Of a stretch of DNA of 64,000 bases, positions 9,386-19,690 are shown piece after piece; the first letter of the stretch is position 1; every line of letters begins with the position of its first letter. Source of the DNA: Gammaproteobacteria bacterium 53_120_T64. GTDB lineage: Bacteria; Pseudomonadota; Gammaproteobacteria; Pseudomonadales; Porticoccaceae. Location: positions 101,687-165,686 of the forward strand of contig MAAT01000021.1 of assembly GCA_002162815.1 (NCBI GenBank), read 5' to 3'. The translations under genes and the position numbers were made by a program. The notes beneath the pieces were generated by a model that worked only from the letters and a program-made list of their open reading frames with translations, did not search any database and was not told the origin of the DNA.

Positions 9386-10171
9386 TTAACGAATAATGCC
9401 GCGCTCGGTATTGTTAATCGAGTCGATAAGAGGCTGTAGAACATCGCGATACTCTTCGTTGGCGAGAATGCGGGTCATCGCCTCATCGAGTTTTAAACCC
9501 TGGCGATAGAGTATTTTGTAGGCCTTGTTAATCGCGGAAATTTGCGCCTTGTCGAAGCCCCTGCGCTCCAGGCCAACCTTGTTAATGGTGCGCGGTTTCG
9601 CCGGGTGCCCCGCCGCCATTACATAGGCCGGCAAGTCCTGATTGAGATACGCGCCGGCGCCCAAAAAGGCGTGGGAGCCAATTTTGACGAATTGATGTAT
9701 CAAGGTGTAGCCGGAGAGAAAAACCCAGTCACCAACGTGAATATGGCCGGAGATGGAGGCATTGTTGACCAGAATATTATGGTTGCCGACCACACAATCG
9801 TGACCGATATGAACATAGGCCATAAACAGGTTATCGGAGCCAATGCGGGTTTCGGCATTATCTTGCGCCGTGCCCCGGTGCACCGTAACACCTTCCCGGA
9901 AGGTATTATTGTCACCGACGATGAGGTGAGTCTGCTCACCCTGAAACTTCATATCGGGGGTATCTTCACCCAAGGTTGAAAACTGAAAAATCTTGTTGTT
10001 CTTGCCAATCACTGTTGGCCCTTTCAGCACCACGTGGGAGTGAATGACGCAGTTATCACCAACCTCCACGTTGGGGCCAATGTGAGTCCAGGGGCCAACT
10101 TCAACATTTTCGCCGAGTTGCGCCGAGGGATCGATAATTGCCGCAGGATGTATCTTCGTCATAGTGTCCAT
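9386..10171 (-). CDS. lpxA: Acyl-ACP-UDP-N-acetylglucosamine O-acyltransferase
   Basis: LpxA performs the first step of lipid A synthesis, transferring a 3-hydroxyacyl chain from ACP to UDP-GlcNAc. The 261-residue protein shows the left-handed beta-helix built from hexapeptide repeats (about residues 9-190) and the C-terminal helical domain (about 195-261). The catalytic His sits in AYVHIGHDC and the neighbouring His in GNHNILVNN. An ATG three codons downstream (10162) is an alternative start. Cotranscribed with fabZ, lpxD and lpxB. Confidence 0.97.
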   Translation of the reverse strand: MDTMTKIHPAAIIDPSAQLGENVEVGPWTHIGPNVEVGDNCVIHSHVVLKGPTVIGKNNKIFQFSTLGEDTPDMKFQGEQTHLIVGDNNTFREGVTVHRGTAQDNAETRIGSDNLFMAYVHIGHDCVVGNHNILVNNASISGHIHVGDWVFLSGYTLIHQFVKIGSHAFLGAGAYLNQDLPAYVMAAGHPAKPRTINKVGLERRGFDKAQISAINKAYKILYRQGLKLDEAMTRILANEEYRDVLQPLIDSINNTERGIIR

Positions 10172-10214
10172 TCACAGCGTGAGCATATAAGTTGGCTATT
10201 CACGTGGCACGTGA

Positions 10215-10658
10215 TCACTTAGCGTTATCACCCTGTAGAGCACAGAGTATTGTTGCGCGGCAGACCAACTGCCCGTCAACATTGGCACTGCATTTAAAAC
10301 GCCAGATATTGCGCTTATTGGAGTCGATCTCGGCTTCGAGCATTAAGCGATCACCGGGTACCACCGGGCGCTTAAAACGGGCGTCATCGACCCCGGCAAA
10401 TAAATACAGGGAATTATCGCCTTCCTGTTTGTTGACCGTGGCAAAGCCCAGCAGGCCCGCAGCTTGCGCCATCGCCTCAATGATCATCACCCCGGGAAAG
10501 ATCTGCCGTTCAGGGAAGTGGCCGTTAAACACCTCTTCATTGGCACTGATATTTTTATAGGCGAGAATACGCTTGCCAAGTTCTATCTCTACGACACGGT
10601 CAACCAATAAAAACGGGTAGCGGTGGGGCAGCAATTTCTTAATTTCATCAATATCCAT
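10215..10658 (-). CDS. fabZ: 3-hydroxyacyl-ACP dehydratase FabZ
   Basis: FabZ dehydrates 3-hydroxyacyl-ACP in the fatty acid elongation cycle and competes with LpxA and LpxD for the same substrate pool, which explains its place between them. The protein has 147 residues and a single hotdog domain. The start [22 protein letters not shown] is family-typical. The active-site His lies in [20 protein letters not shown] (about residue 51), with the catalytic Glu in the following helix. Confidence 0.97.
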   Translation of the reverse strand: MDIDEIKKLLPHRYPFLLVDRVVEIELGKRILAYKNISANEEVFNGHFPERQIFPGVMIIEAMAQAAGLLGFATVNKQEGDNSLYLFAGVDDARFKRPVVPGDRLMLEAEIDSNKRNIWRFKCSANVDGQLVCRATILCALQGDNAK

Positions 10659-10686
10659 GAACGTCCTTCAATACTAAATTTGGGGG

Positions 10687-11709
10687 CTATGCTTGGCTGT
10701 CTTTTTCAAGTTTCTTGAGGCGCCGCGCCATATCATCGAGTTGCCCAAAACGCACTGCATTCTTACGCCACTGTGTCGTCTCTGACATCAACAGACCCGA
10801 AGAATAGGAGCCCGCCTTGGCGGTCGACTTCGAAATAGTACAGCGGGCCATCGCCACCACACCGTCACCGACGGTAATGTGGCCAACCGCGCCAGCCTGC
10901 CCGGCAAAAACACAGTTTTTACCAATCGTGGTACTGCCGGCAATGCCCGAGTAGGCTGCCATCGCCGTATTTTCACCAATCCGCACGTTGTGGGCAATTT
11001 GCACGTGATTGTCGATAATCACCCCGTCTTCAATGACAGTATTGCCGAGGGCACCGCGGTCAATCGTCGTACAGGCGCCAATTTCAACATTGTCGCCAAT
11101 TTCCACACCGCCTAGCTGGTGGATTTTGATCCACTTGCCGGCGTCGTTGGCAAAGCCAAAACCATCGGCACCAATCACTGTACTGCTGTGTATCACCACA
11201 TTGCGGCCAATGCTGACACCGTGGTAAATACTGACGTTGCTGAACAGGCGTGTACCGCTGCCAATCGTACTATCATTACCGATCGACACGCCTGGGCCAA
11301 TACTCGCGCCGGCGTCAATTCTCACACCCTCACCAATGGTGACATGGGGACCAATGCTAACGTCGGCCGCCAGCTGCGCTGAATCGGCAACGACTGCCGT
11401 GGGGTGAATTACGCCACTACTCTGTGCACTGCTATCAAACCAAGCACTGATGCGGGCATAGGCGACATAGGGGTTATCAACGATCAGCGCCGCACCCTCA
11501 AAAGCCGCGGCAAAGCGTGGCTCAAGCAGTACCGCGCTGGCCTGAGTTGTGCACAAATAACGCTCATAGGCCTTGCTGGCGAGAAAGCTTAATTCGCCTT
11601 CACTCGCGTGCTCAAGGGTATTCAAATACTGTATGCGACAAGCGGGATCACCGCGCAACTCAGCGCCGAGGTGATCCGCTATTTCTTGCAGGCTGAAAGT
11701 TAAGCTCAT
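10687..11709 (-). CDS. lpxD: UDP-3-O-(3-hydroxyacyl)glucosamine N-acyltransferase
   Basis: LpxD adds the second, N-linked 3-hydroxyacyl chain in lipid A synthesis. The protein has 340 residues: an N-terminal uridine-binding domain (about 1-100), a hexapeptide-repeat beta-helix (about 105-300) and a C-terminal helix. The catalytic His region is IIDNHVQIAHNVRIG. The frame includes a TTG one codon upstream (11712), but the ATG at 11709 is the more likely start. It lies 9 bp downstream of the skp-like gene. Confidence 0.96.
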   Translation of the reverse strand: MSLTFSLQEIADHLGAELRGDPACRIQYLNTLEHASEGELSFLASKAYERYLCTTQASAVLLEPRFAAAFEGAALIVDNPYVAYARISAWFDSSAQSSGVIHPTAVVADSAQLAADVSIGPHVTIGEGVRIDAGASIGPGVSIGNDSTIGSGTRLFSNVSIYHGVSIGRNVVIHSSTVIGADGFGFANDAGKWIKIHQLGGVEIGDNVEIGACTTIDRGALGNTVIEDGVIIDNHVQIAHNVRIGENTAMAAYSGIAGSTTIGKNCVFAGQAGAVGHITVGDGVVAMARCTISKSTAKAGSYSSGLLMSETTQWRKNAVRFGQLDDMARRLKKLEKDSQA

Positions 11710-11718
11710 CAATGGCTT

Positions 11719-12237
11719 TTAACGTGTTTTCTTGTTCATACGATCGACCAGCTTACCGGTCAGATCTTTATCGGGTGTGGCAGAAATCACCGCCTCACGC
11801 TGTAGCAACAAGGTGATTTTGCCTTCTTCGACCAACTCCTTAATGGCCTCAAGTGCTTTGGGCTGTAGCTCCTGCATAATTTTGTTTTGCAGTTCTTTCA
11901 CTTCCGCCTGGAGTTTACGAGAGACCAGTTCCATATCGGCACGTAAATACTCCATCTTTTTCTTATAATCGCCAGCCTGCTCCTGGGATAGCGTCATGGC
12001 CTTGCCCTCGACTTCCTTTTGCAGCGCTTTCATATCGGCACCAATATTGTCGTACTTGGCTTGCAGGGAGGAGAACTCAATACCACTTTGCATTTCATCT
12101 TGACGCTGCTTGGCAATATCGGTACTAAAAATAGCCCTGGCAACATCGATAACCGCAATCTTATCCTCGGCCACCGCATTCAGGCTCAACACACAAGCCA
12201 ACACTACCAATAAACGTTTTACACTACTCACATTCAC
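11719..12237 (-). CDS. skp: OmpH/Skp-family periplasmic chaperone
   Basis: Skp trimers hold unfolded outer-membrane proteins in the periplasm and deliver them to the BAM complex. The protein has 172 residues. A signal peptide spans about residues 1-23 (ending NAVAED). The start of the mature part, KIAVIDVARAIFSTDIAKQ, is the family signature, and the middle (about residues 55-130) is a long charged alpha-helical region that would form the tentacles. Its position between bamA and lpxD matches the conserved gammaproteobacterial order. Confidence 0.95.
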   Translation of the reverse strand: MNVSSVKRLLVVLACVLSLNAVAEDKIAVIDVARAIFSTDIAKQRQDEMQSGIEFSSLQAKYDNIGADMKALQKEVEGKAMTLSQEQAGDYKKKMEYLRADMELVSRKLQAEVKELQNKIMQELQPKALEAIKELVEEGKITLLLQREAVISATPDKDLTGKLVDRMNKKTR

Positions 12238-12293
12238 TCTCCCATCAAGGTTATGCTACTTTTAAAACTGATTTATTCTGATTGTTTAGGTGT

Positions 12294-14609
12294 TTAAAAC
12301 CCCTGGCCCAATGAAAACTGGAAAAACTCCGTTTCATCAAATTCATTGTCATTCATACCCCTGGCAAGAGCGACGGTAATCGGGCCAAAGCCACTCAACC
12401 AAGTACCGCCGATACCCATGGAATAGCGCAGTTCACCGAACTCCGGTTTAAAGCAGTTCGCCTGGGTGGGGCTACAGTCGGTATCAAAAACATTACCGGC
12501 ATCAATAAAGAAGGCCGCCTGCACACTGCGATTATCGGCCATAAAGGGCACGGGAAAGATCACCTCAGCCGAACCTGTAATCTTGACATTACCACCAAAG
12601 GCGTCGGAGTCATCAAAGCCTGGAAAGGGGGTATCCTGTGGGCCCAGGGTATTGCGCTTAAAGCCACGCACGGAACCAAAGCCACCGCCGTAATAGTTCT
12701 TGAAAAAAGGCAGCCGCTCGGTATCGCCGAGGCCAATGCCATAGCCGAAATCCGACTTTAAATGTAGGGTTAAACTGCTCGTTAGGGGATGGAAATACTG
12801 CGCCGAATAACTAAACTTAAGGTATTCCATGTCTCCCAGTGGGGTAGAAAATTCAACCCCGGCGCGCTGGGAGGCGCCACGAGTGGCCAGTACACCCCGG
12901 TTCAGGGTTGACTTACTCCAGTTCAAACTGCTGGTGATCATATTGTAGTTATCACCGTTTTCAGCGAGAAACTCCCTGATTTCCTGGGTCGGAAACAAAC
13001 CGACATCAATTTGTAGTTGCTCGAAGCCAAAACCGATGCTAATCCGAGAGGTTTCTGACAGCGGATAGCCAAAGGTGACGCCGGTATTGAAGCTGTCGGT
13101 GGTGTAATCGGCGACATCAAACTCGCCGTAATCCGTCGAGGTGAAGGACACGCGATAGCCCGCGCTGACACCGTCTTTGGTGAAGTAGGGGTTGTTAAAT
13201 GACAGCGAAGCGCTGTCGCGGTAACTACTGCTGCTCAGCCCTAGGCTAACGGAGTTGCCGGTGCCCAAAAAATTGCTTTCGGAAACATTGCCGCCGAGGA
13301 TGATACCCGAGCCCTGAGCGATACCCAGGCTGGCGCCAATGCTACCCGACGGTTGCTCTTCGACGGTATAAAAAACATCGAGCTGGTCATTGGTACCGGG
13401 GACCTCGCGCGTCTCCATATCCACTTGCTTGAAGTAACTGAGGCGCTCGAGCCGTACTTTGGAGTGTTCGAGTAGGGTATTGGATGCCGAGGCACCCTCC
13501 ATCTGGCGCATTTCACGGCGCAGTACTTCGTCATCGGTTTTAGTATTGCCGCGAAACTCAATGCGCCGCACATAGGAGCGTTTACCGGGCGTCACATAGT
13601 AGGTGATCTTTGCCGTCTTCGCCTCGTCATCGAGTTCGGTATAGCCCTCGACCTCGGCAAAGGTATAGCCATCGGCTCCTAGGCGTCGAATGATTACGTC
13701 ATTGGTGGAGGTCATCAACACCTGGGAAAACGTCATACCCGGGCGCGTTAAAATCAGCAGGCGCAAAAAATTTTCGGGAAGAATGAGCTCCCCCGCCAAC
13801 TCAACCTCACCAACGGTATAGACATCACCCTCGTTAATATTAACGGTAACGAAAACGGCATCTCTGTCGGGACTAATCGTAACTTGCGTGGAGTCAATGC
13901 TGAATTTCAGGTAGCCCCGATCCAAATACCAGGACTCTAAGCGCTCGAGATCACCAGAGAGCTTTTCACGGGAGTACTTGTCGTCGTTAAAAATCCAGGA
14001 CAACATCGAGGTAGTTTTCAATTCAAAGAGCTTCAGCACGGCCTCATCGTCAAAGGCACTGTTACCCACCACATTGATGTGTTTGATTGAGGCGACCTGC
14101 CCCTCATCAATGGTTAAGTTGACCGCCACCCGGTTGCGCGGCAGGATTTCAATGTCCGAGACCACGGAAGCGCCGTAGCGGCCCTGACTCACATACTGGC
14201 GGCGTAGCTCCTGGCTCATGCCCTCCAATACGGTCTGGCGGAAAATCTGACCCTCGGCCAAACCGGCATCGCGCAAGGCACTTAACAGGTCCGGGGTTTC
14301 AATTGCCTTGTTGCCATCGATATTGATTTCGGCAACGGCGGGCCTCTCCTCGAGGCTAACCACCAGCACATTGCCATCCCGAGCGATGTGAATATCATTG
14401 AAATAGCCGCTCTTAAATAGCGCTCTCACTGCCGAGCGAATACCCACCTCGTCAATCAACTCACCAGCCTGTACCGGTAACGAAGAAAAGACGGTTCCCG
14501 CCGAGACCCGTTGCAGGCCCTCGAGGCGAATATCTTCAATTTGAAAAACCTCGGCGGAGGCGAATAGGGGACACAGACAAAGCAACAGCGGCAGAAGGAG
14601 TCGTTTCAT
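12294..14609 (-). CDS. bamA: Outer-membrane protein assembly factor BamA
   Basis: BamA is the essential beta-barrel component that inserts proteins into the outer membrane. The protein has 771 residues, slightly shorter than the E. coli one. A signal peptide (residues 1-19, ending ASA) is followed by five POTRA domains (about 20-420) and a 16-strand barrel (about 425-771) ending in the aromatic FSLGQGF signature. The conserved loop-6 VRGF motif lies near residue 645 in GSVRGFKRNTLG. It is followed by skp and preceded by rseP. Confidence 0.98.
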   Translation of the reverse strand: MKRLLLPLLLCLCPLFASAEVFQIEDIRLEGLQRVSAGTVFSSLPVQAGELIDEVGIRSAVRALFKSGYFNDIHIARDGNVLVVSLEERPAVAEINIDGNKAIETPDLLSALRDAGLAEGQIFRQTVLEGMSQELRRQYVSQGRYGASVVSDIEILPRNRVAVNLTIDEGQVASIKHINVVGNSAFDDEAVLKLFELKTTSMLSWIFNDDKYSREKLSGDLERLESWYLDRGYLKFSIDSTQVTISPDRDAVFVTVNINEGDVYTVGEVELAGELILPENFLRLLILTRPGMTFSQVLMTSTNDVIIRRLGADGYTFAEVEGYTELDDEAKTAKITYYVTPGKRSYVRRIEFRGNTKTDDEVLRREMRQMEGASASNTLLEHSKVRLERLSYFKQVDMETREVPGTNDQLDVFYTVEEQPSGSIGASLGIAQGSGIILGGNVSESNFLGTGNSVSLGLSSSSYRDSASLSFNNPYFTKDGVSAGYRVSFTSTDYGEFDVADYTTDSFNTGVTFGYPLSETSRISIGFGFEQLQIDVGLFPTQEIREFLAENGDNYNMITSSLNWSKSTLNRGVLATRGASQRAGVEFSTPLGDMEYLKFSYSAQYFHPLTSSLTLHLKSDFGYGIGLGDTERLPFFKNYYGGGFGSVRGFKRNTLGPQDTPFPGFDDSDAFGGNVKITGSAEVIFPVPFMADNRSVQAAFFIDAGNVFDTDCSPTQANCFKPEFGELRYSMGIGGTWLSGFGPITVALARGMNDNEFDETEFFQFSLGQGF

Positions 14610-14651
14610 GGACGCGTAAGGTAACTCTTGTTGTTAGTTTAGTTTATCGAC

Positions 14652-16004
14652 TCAAAGCCGTAGCAGGTCATTGTATAGTGCCAGCACCATCAAACCAATA
14701 ATAAAGAACAGACCAAATTGCTGGCCAACCTCCTGCACCCGCAGGGACACAGGACTGCCCTTTATTGCCTCGACCACATAGTAAAGTAAATGACCGCCAT
14801 CCAACACCGGCACAGGTAATAGGTTGAGCACGCCCAGACTAACACTGAGCAATGCCATAAACTGCAGGAAGGACACCAAACCGTAATCGGCCGACTTACT
14901 CGCCACTTTGGCAATGGTAATGGGCCCGCTTAAATGCTCAACGGAAAGTGCACCGCTCAACATTTTTCCGATGGAGTTGATGATCATCTGCGTGGTCGAC
15001 CAGGTCTGCGACAGACCCTTGGCAAAAGCACCACCCGGCCCGTAGCGCGTTTCACGGAAAAAATCTTCCGGCCACTCTGGCGTCACTACGCTGACGCCGA
15101 CCTGACCAAACGTCTCGCCCGCCTGTTCGACACGGCGCGGTGTTACGCTTAACACCAAGGTTTGCCCCTCGCGCTCGACAAGTGCCGCAATAGCCTGCCC
15201 CGGCCGGGTCCGAACATGTTCGACCCAGGCATACCAATCGACCATCGCCACACCATCGGCCGACAGCAATAGGTCACCGCTGAGAAAGCCAGCTTGGTCC
15301 GCGGGGCCACCCGGCGTAACAGCATCCACCTGCGGCAGTACCTTCGGCCTGTAGAGCTCAACACCCAAACTACCAATGGGGTCGGGAACTTTAGCATCGA
15401 CCTGCCAACCCGCAAGAGAGGCCGCACTTTCGTACTGTAAATTGGAATCGGCATAGCCAACGGTGAAGCGGATCTCGCCATCATCACCAATGCGATGCAC
15501 CAAGCGCTCGCCAAGTGTCTGCCAGGTGGGCGTCGGCTCGCCATCGACAGCGAGAATTTCCTGCCCGGCCTCCAGCCCTGCGCGCTCGGCAACCGAATCG
15601 GGAGCGACACCACCCACTACCGGTGCCACACCCTGTACGCCGAGCATATAGACAAGCCAATACAGCAAAATGGCGAGAATAAAGTTGGCCAGCGGACCCG
15701 CCACGACCGTCGCCATACGCTGCCACACCGTCTTACGATTGAAAGCAAAGGGAATATCGGCATCGGCAATATTGCCCTCCCTCTCGTCAACCATTTTCAC
15801 ATAGCCACCGAGGGGTAAGGCCGCAATAACAAACTCGGTGCCATGGCGGTCATGCCAGCGCAATAAGGGAGTGCCAAAACCGATGGAGAAACGCAGCACT
15901 TTAATGCCACAGCGCCGAGCAACCCAGAAGTGACCAAACTCATGAAAGGTCACCAGCACACCCAGTACGACGAGGGTATAAAAAACCATTTGTAGAAATG
16001 CCAT
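14652..16004 (-). CDS. rseP: Site-2 zinc protease RseP
   Basis: RseP cleaves the anti-sigma factor RseA within the membrane to release sigma-E, and clears remnant signal peptides. The protein has 450 residues with four expected membrane helices. The zinc site HEFGH is at residues 21-25 in the first helix, and the second catalytic motif LLPVPVLDGGH is near residues 395-405. Two PDZ domains lie between (about 115-290). Gene order dxr-rseP-bamA is the usual one. Confidence 0.97.
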   Translation of the reverse strand: MAFLQMVFYTLVVLGVLVTFHEFGHFWVARRCGIKVLRFSIGFGTPLLRWHDRHGTEFVIAALPLGGYVKMVDEREGNIADADIPFAFNRKTVWQRMATVVAGPLANFILAILLYWLVYMLGVQGVAPVVGGVAPDSVAERAGLEAGQEILAVDGEPTPTWQTLGERLVHRIGDDGEIRFTVGYADSNLQYESAASLAGWQVDAKVPDPIGSLGVELYRPKVLPQVDAVTPGGPADQAGFLSGDLLLSADGVAMVDWYAWVEHVRTRPGQAIAALVEREGQTLVLSVTPRRVEQAGETFGQVGVSVVTPEWPEDFFRETRYGPGGAFAKGLSQTWSTTQMIINSIGKMLSGALSVEHLSGPITIAKVASKSADYGLVSFLQFMALLSVSLGVLNLLPVPVLDGGHLLYYVVEAIKGSPVSLRVQEVGQQFGLFFIIGLMVLALYNDLLRL

Positions 16005-16061
16005 AAAAAGCCGCTCTCGTGTTATTCAGCCATGCACCCAGAATTTGGGGCCGCCACTATC

Positions 16062-17240
16062 TTACACCTGTCTAGCGATCACCTCGCGCGCCATCGCTCG
16101 GGCGCGCCGGTCCGCGTCTTGGACTGCCGCCAACTCGCAAGGTTCACCTCGCCGCCAGGCCTGCATAACACTGTCGACAACAGCGGCGATACGGGTAAAA
16201 CCAATGGTTTTATTTAAAAAAGCCTCAACCGCCACCTCGTTAGCGGCATTCAATGCCGTCGGGGCATCGCCACGACTCTCCGCCGCCGCGCGGGCCAGCC
16301 GCAGTGCGGGAAAACGTTGCTCATCCGGCGCCTCAAAATTGAGACTGGCAATGGTAATTAAATCGAGCGAGCTAACACCGGATTCCATTCTCTGTGGCCA
16401 GGCCAGTGCATGGGCAATCGGGGTGCGCATATCGGGATTACCCAATTGCGCCAACACCGAGCCGTCTCGATACTCGACCAGAGAGTGGATAATGCTTTCG
16501 GGGTGAATCACGATATCGATATCACTGGCCGCCACGGCAAACAGCCAGCTAGCCTCGATCAACTCCAAACCCTTGTTCATCATGGTCGCGGAATCGACAG
16601 AGATCTTGCGACCCATGGCCCAATTGGGGTGGGCACAGGCCTGGTCTGGGGTCTTCGTCGCCAAGTCCGCCAGCGGGGTCGTTCGAAAGGGGCCGCCCGA
16701 GGCAGAGAGCAATAGACGCCGTACACCGGCCTGTTCGCGGCCGCTGTAATCCGCTGGCAGGCATTGAAAAATGGCGTTGTGCTCACTGTCGATAGGCAAC
16801 AAAATCGCCTTTGATTTGGCCACCTCATCCATAAACAGCTGCCCCGCCATCACCAAGGCCTCTTTATTCGCCAACAAGATTTTTTTACCGGCCTTTACCG
16901 CCGCCAAGGTGGGTAGCAAGCCCGCCGCACCGACGATGGCCGCCATCACCGTATCAACCTCGGCGTGAGCGGCAACCGTAGCCAGGCCCGACTCACCCCA
17001 CAGCACCTCGACACTACTGCCCACCAACGTACGCAAGTGCTCGGCTGCGGCTTCCGAGCCCAGCACCGCATAACGCGGATGAAATTGCTGACACTGCTGC
17101 GCCAGCGCTTCAACGCGCTGATTCGCGGTCAGAGCAAAGACCTGAAACTGCTCCGTATGCCTGGCGACCACATCGAGAGTGCTGACACCAATGGACCCCG
17201 TGGAGCCGAGAATTGTAAGGTTTTGTGTAGGCAGCTTCAT
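16062..17240 (-). CDS. dxr: 1-deoxy-D-xylulose 5-phosphate reductoisomerase
   Basis: Dxr (IspC) converts DXP to 2-C-methylerythritol 4-phosphate with NADPH, the committed step of the non-mevalonate isoprenoid pathway. The protein has 392 residues. The NADPH-binding [17 protein letters not shown] is at about residues 8-24, [12 protein letters not shown] at about 122-133, and the metal and substrate site [14 protein letters not shown] at about 147-160. Isoprenoid output feeds UppS, encoded two genes upstream. Confidence 0.97.
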   Translation of the reverse strand: MKLPTQNLTILGSTGSIGVSTLDVVARHTEQFQVFALTANQRVEALAQQCQQFHPRYAVLGSEAAAEHLRTLVGSSVEVLWGESGLATVAAHAEVDTVMAAIVGAAGLLPTLAAVKAGKKILLANKEALVMAGQLFMDEVAKSKAILLPIDSEHNAIFQCLPADYSGREQAGVRRLLLSASGGPFRTTPLADLATKTPDQACAHPNWAMGRKISVDSATMMNKGLELIEASWLFAVAASDIDIVIHPESIIHSLVEYRDGSVLAQLGNPDMRTPIAHALAWPQRMESGVSSLDLITIASLNFEAPDEQRFPALRLARAAAESRGDAPTALNAANEVAVEAFLNKTIGFTRIAAVVDSVMQAWRRGEPCELAAVQDADRRARAMAREVIARQV

Positions 17241-17361
17241 AACGAGGTTAACTTTCGTCCACGTGAATAATAGGAGGCAGCGACTGGCAGGCGTAGATGC
17301 CGTCCCGAGGCAGGGGCAGAACTAGCCCAACGATTAGAGGCAACGGTTTAGTGGTATTACA

Positions 17362-18201
17362 TTAGAGGCGATTGTACAGCAGCGACAAACCGAGACCGAA
17401 GACAGGTAAGGCGGCGGTTAGACCGTCGATCCGATCCAGTACACCGCCGTGACCGGGTAAAATGGTGCCGCTATCTTTAACGCCGCGCTGGCGCTTAAGC
17501 ATGCTTTCAAGCAGGTCGCCCAATACCGAGGCCAGCCCCGTTACCATCGCCAAACCCACCCACAGGAGCAAGCGCGAGGCCTCTATATTCATAACCCAGC
17601 CAGTGGCAAGCACCGCCGCAAGGATAGCCAATTGACCGCCGAGCAAACCCTCCCAGGTTTTGCCTGGGCTCACCTTCGAAGCCAACTTGGTACGACCGAA
17701 GGCACGACCGACGAAATAGCCGCCGATATCGGCCAGTGCCACCAAAAGGACAACGGATAAGACTAACTGCGGCCCCGCAGTGAGTGAAATCAGACCCGCA
17801 AGAGCCAGCCACATCGGCAACAACACCAACAAGCCCATAGATAAACAGAGCCAGCGCCGGCCCCAGAGAATGGCGCTACTGGGATAGCTTTGCACCCAAA
17901 GCAGTGCGATGGCCCACCAGGTACAGGCCACGAGCAATAAGAAACGGGGCTTTTCAGCGAAAATAATGTTCTGCTCATAACCGAGATAGCCGGCCAGAGC
18001 GGCACCCAGGGCTAAAACAGATAGCGTGTACAAACCCCGTAAGGCCGCGCTTTCTAAGCCAGCAAGATGACTCCACTCCCATGCAGCGTAAGCCAAGACG
18101 CCCGCCATCACTCCAATAAAACCCAGTGCCGGCAGAGCAAACAAAGCGGCAAGAAAAGCCAGCGCTAGAACCAAGCCGGTTATTACCCGCTGTTTTAACA
18201 T
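17362..18201 (-). CDS. cdsA: Phosphatidate cytidylyltransferase
   Basis: CdsA makes CDP-diacylglycerol from phosphatidate and CTP for phospholipid synthesis. The protein has 279 residues with about eight membrane helices. The C-terminal family signature is complete: SMLKRQRGVKDSGTILPGH followed by GGVLDRID. The start at 18201 overlaps the uppS stop as TAATG; the frame is open seven codons further (18222), but that would overlap uppS by 22 bp. Confidence 0.96.
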   Translation of the reverse strand: MLKQRVITGLVLALAFLAALFALPALGFIGVMAGVLAYAAWEWSHLAGLESAALRGLYTLSVLALGAALAGYLGYEQNIIFAEKPRFLLLVACTWWAIALLWVQSYPSSAILWGRRWLCLSMGLLVLLPMWLALAGLISLTAGPQLVLSVVLLVALADIGGYFVGRAFGRTKLASKVSPGKTWEGLLGGQLAILAAVLATGWVMNIEASRLLLWVGLAMVTGLASVLGDLLESMLKRQRGVKDSGTILPGHGGVLDRIDGLTAALPVFGLGLSLLYNRL

Positions 18202-18992
18202 TAAGCGCTGACTCGCTCGCAAGTGGGCGCGCGCTCAGTGTCCGTGGCTTCAGCCACCATTTGCTCTTGACTGAGGCCAAAACGGCGCTGTCGTTGGTAG
18301 TAGGCTGCAACCGCAGTATCAAAGGCAACGGCGTCGAAATCGGGCCAATAACAGTCGGCAAAATAGAGCTCACTGTAGGCCAACTGCCAAAGTAGGAAAT
18401 TGCTAATTCTTTGCTCGCCGGCCGTTCGAATACACAGGTCGGGTACCGGCATGTCGCTGAGACAAAGGTTTTGTTCGAATAGGCTTTCATCGATATCAGC
18501 CACCGACAAACTACCTTCTACAGCCTGTTGCGCCAGCTTGCGCGTGGTGTTGACGATATCCCAGCGGCCTCCGTAATCGACCGCCAATACCAAGGTCATC
18601 TCAGTATTATCGGCAGTTAGCGCCTCGGCATCGGCAATGCGTTTTTGTAGGCGCGAGCTGAATCGACCGCGCTCACCAATCACCTGTAGACGAATGCCTC
18701 GCTCGTTAAGCGCCTTCGCTTCTTTTTTAATATAACTGGCGAAAAGAGCCATTAAACCGCTGACCTCTAGGGCCGGCCGCTGCCAATTTTCACTACTGAA
18801 GGCAAACAAGGTGACAACTTCAACCCGATAGCGCCGGCAGCTCTCAATGATATCCCGGACCCGCTCGACACCGGCGATATGACCCTCGTGGCCCGGCAAG
18901 CCCTGAGCCTTCGCCCAACGGTTGTTGCCGTCCATGATCACCGCCACATGCTTGAGGGGCTGAGTACTTTCACTGGCCAAATTTTCCGCCAT
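18201..18992 (-). CDS. uppS: Undecaprenyl diphosphate synthase
   Basis: UppS (IspU) is the cis-prenyltransferase that builds the C55 lipid carrier for peptidoglycan and O-antigen. The protein has 263 residues. The catalytic Asp21 is in VAVIMDGNNRWAKAQG, and the C-terminal signature DLCIRTAGEQRISNFLLWQ lies near residues 190-208. The C-terminal 30 residues extend beyond the core and look poorly conserved. It overlaps cdsA by the TAATG junction. Confidence 0.97.
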   Translation of the reverse strand: MAENLASESTQPLKHVAVIMDGNNRWAKAQGLPGHEGHIAGVERVRDIIESCRRYRVEVVTLFAFSSENWQRPALEVSGLMALFASYIKKEAKALNERGIRLQVIGERGRFSSRLQKRIADAEALTADNTEMTLVLAVDYGGRWDIVNTTRKLAQQAVEGSLSVADIDESLFEQNLCLSDMPVPDLCIRTAGEQRISNFLLWQLAYSELYFADCYWPDFDAVAFDTAVAAYYQRQRRFGLSQEQMVAEATDTERAPTCERVSA

Positions 18993-19088
18993 ACTATTAT
19001 CCCGGATCTACTTCCCAGCTTGCTTTCTTGAAGAGACCGGCCCGGACATACCTCCCGGGACGGTCAAACCCTGCGTTTCGCCGGCTTG

Positions 19089-19646
19089 TTAAATTTCCAT
19101 CAGGTCTTTTTCTTTGACCGCCAGCAGGTCATCCATTTGCTTAATAAAGCTGTCGGTGATCTTTTGTATATCGTCCTGGGCGCGACGCTCCTCATCTTCG
19201 GAAATATCCTTTTCCTTTAACAACTCTTTGATATCAGAGAGCACATCTCGGCGTATATTGCGCGCTGATACCCGAGAGTTTTCTACCTCTTTACGGGCCT
19301 GGCGAATAAAGCCTTTGCGCGTCTCCTCGGTGAGCGCGGGCATGGGAATGCGTATCACCTCACCGGCACTGGACGGGTTGAGACCAAGACCGGCATTCAT
19401 AATCGCCCGCTCGACATCTTGGACAATATTCTTTTCCCAGGGCGTAACACTGAGGGTGCGCGCATCGGAAACCGAGATATTCGCCACCTGACTGAGAGGC
19501 GTTTCACTACCGTAGTAGGAAACCCTGACACCCTCGAGGATGCTCGGGTGGGCGCGACCGGTGCGGACTTTATTCAACGCGTGACCCAGCGCCTCGACCG
19601 TTTTACTCATGCGTTGCTGGGCGTCTTCTTTTAATTCATTAATCAT
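19089..19646 (-). CDS. frr: Ribosome recycling factor
   Basis: RRF separates ribosomal subunits after termination together with EF-G. The protein has 185 residues, the standard length. The two-domain pattern is visible, with [23 protein letters not shown] near residues 24-46 (tRNA-mimic domain start) and the helical tail ending [16 protein letters not shown]. It is in the conserved pyrH-frr-uppS order. Confidence 0.98.
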   Translation of the reverse strand: MINELKEDAQQRMSKTVEALGHALNKVRTGRAHPSILEGVRVSYYGSETPLSQVANISVSDARTLSVTPWEKNIVQDVERAIMNAGLGLNPSSAGEVIRIPMPALTEETRKGFIRQARKEVENSRVSARNIRRDVLSDIKELLKEKDISEDEERRAQDDIQKITDSFIKQMDDLLAVKEKDLMEI

Positions 19647-19690
19647 AATCAGTCGTCTCTTAATTGATCATTTTGCGCGTACCAACGGAC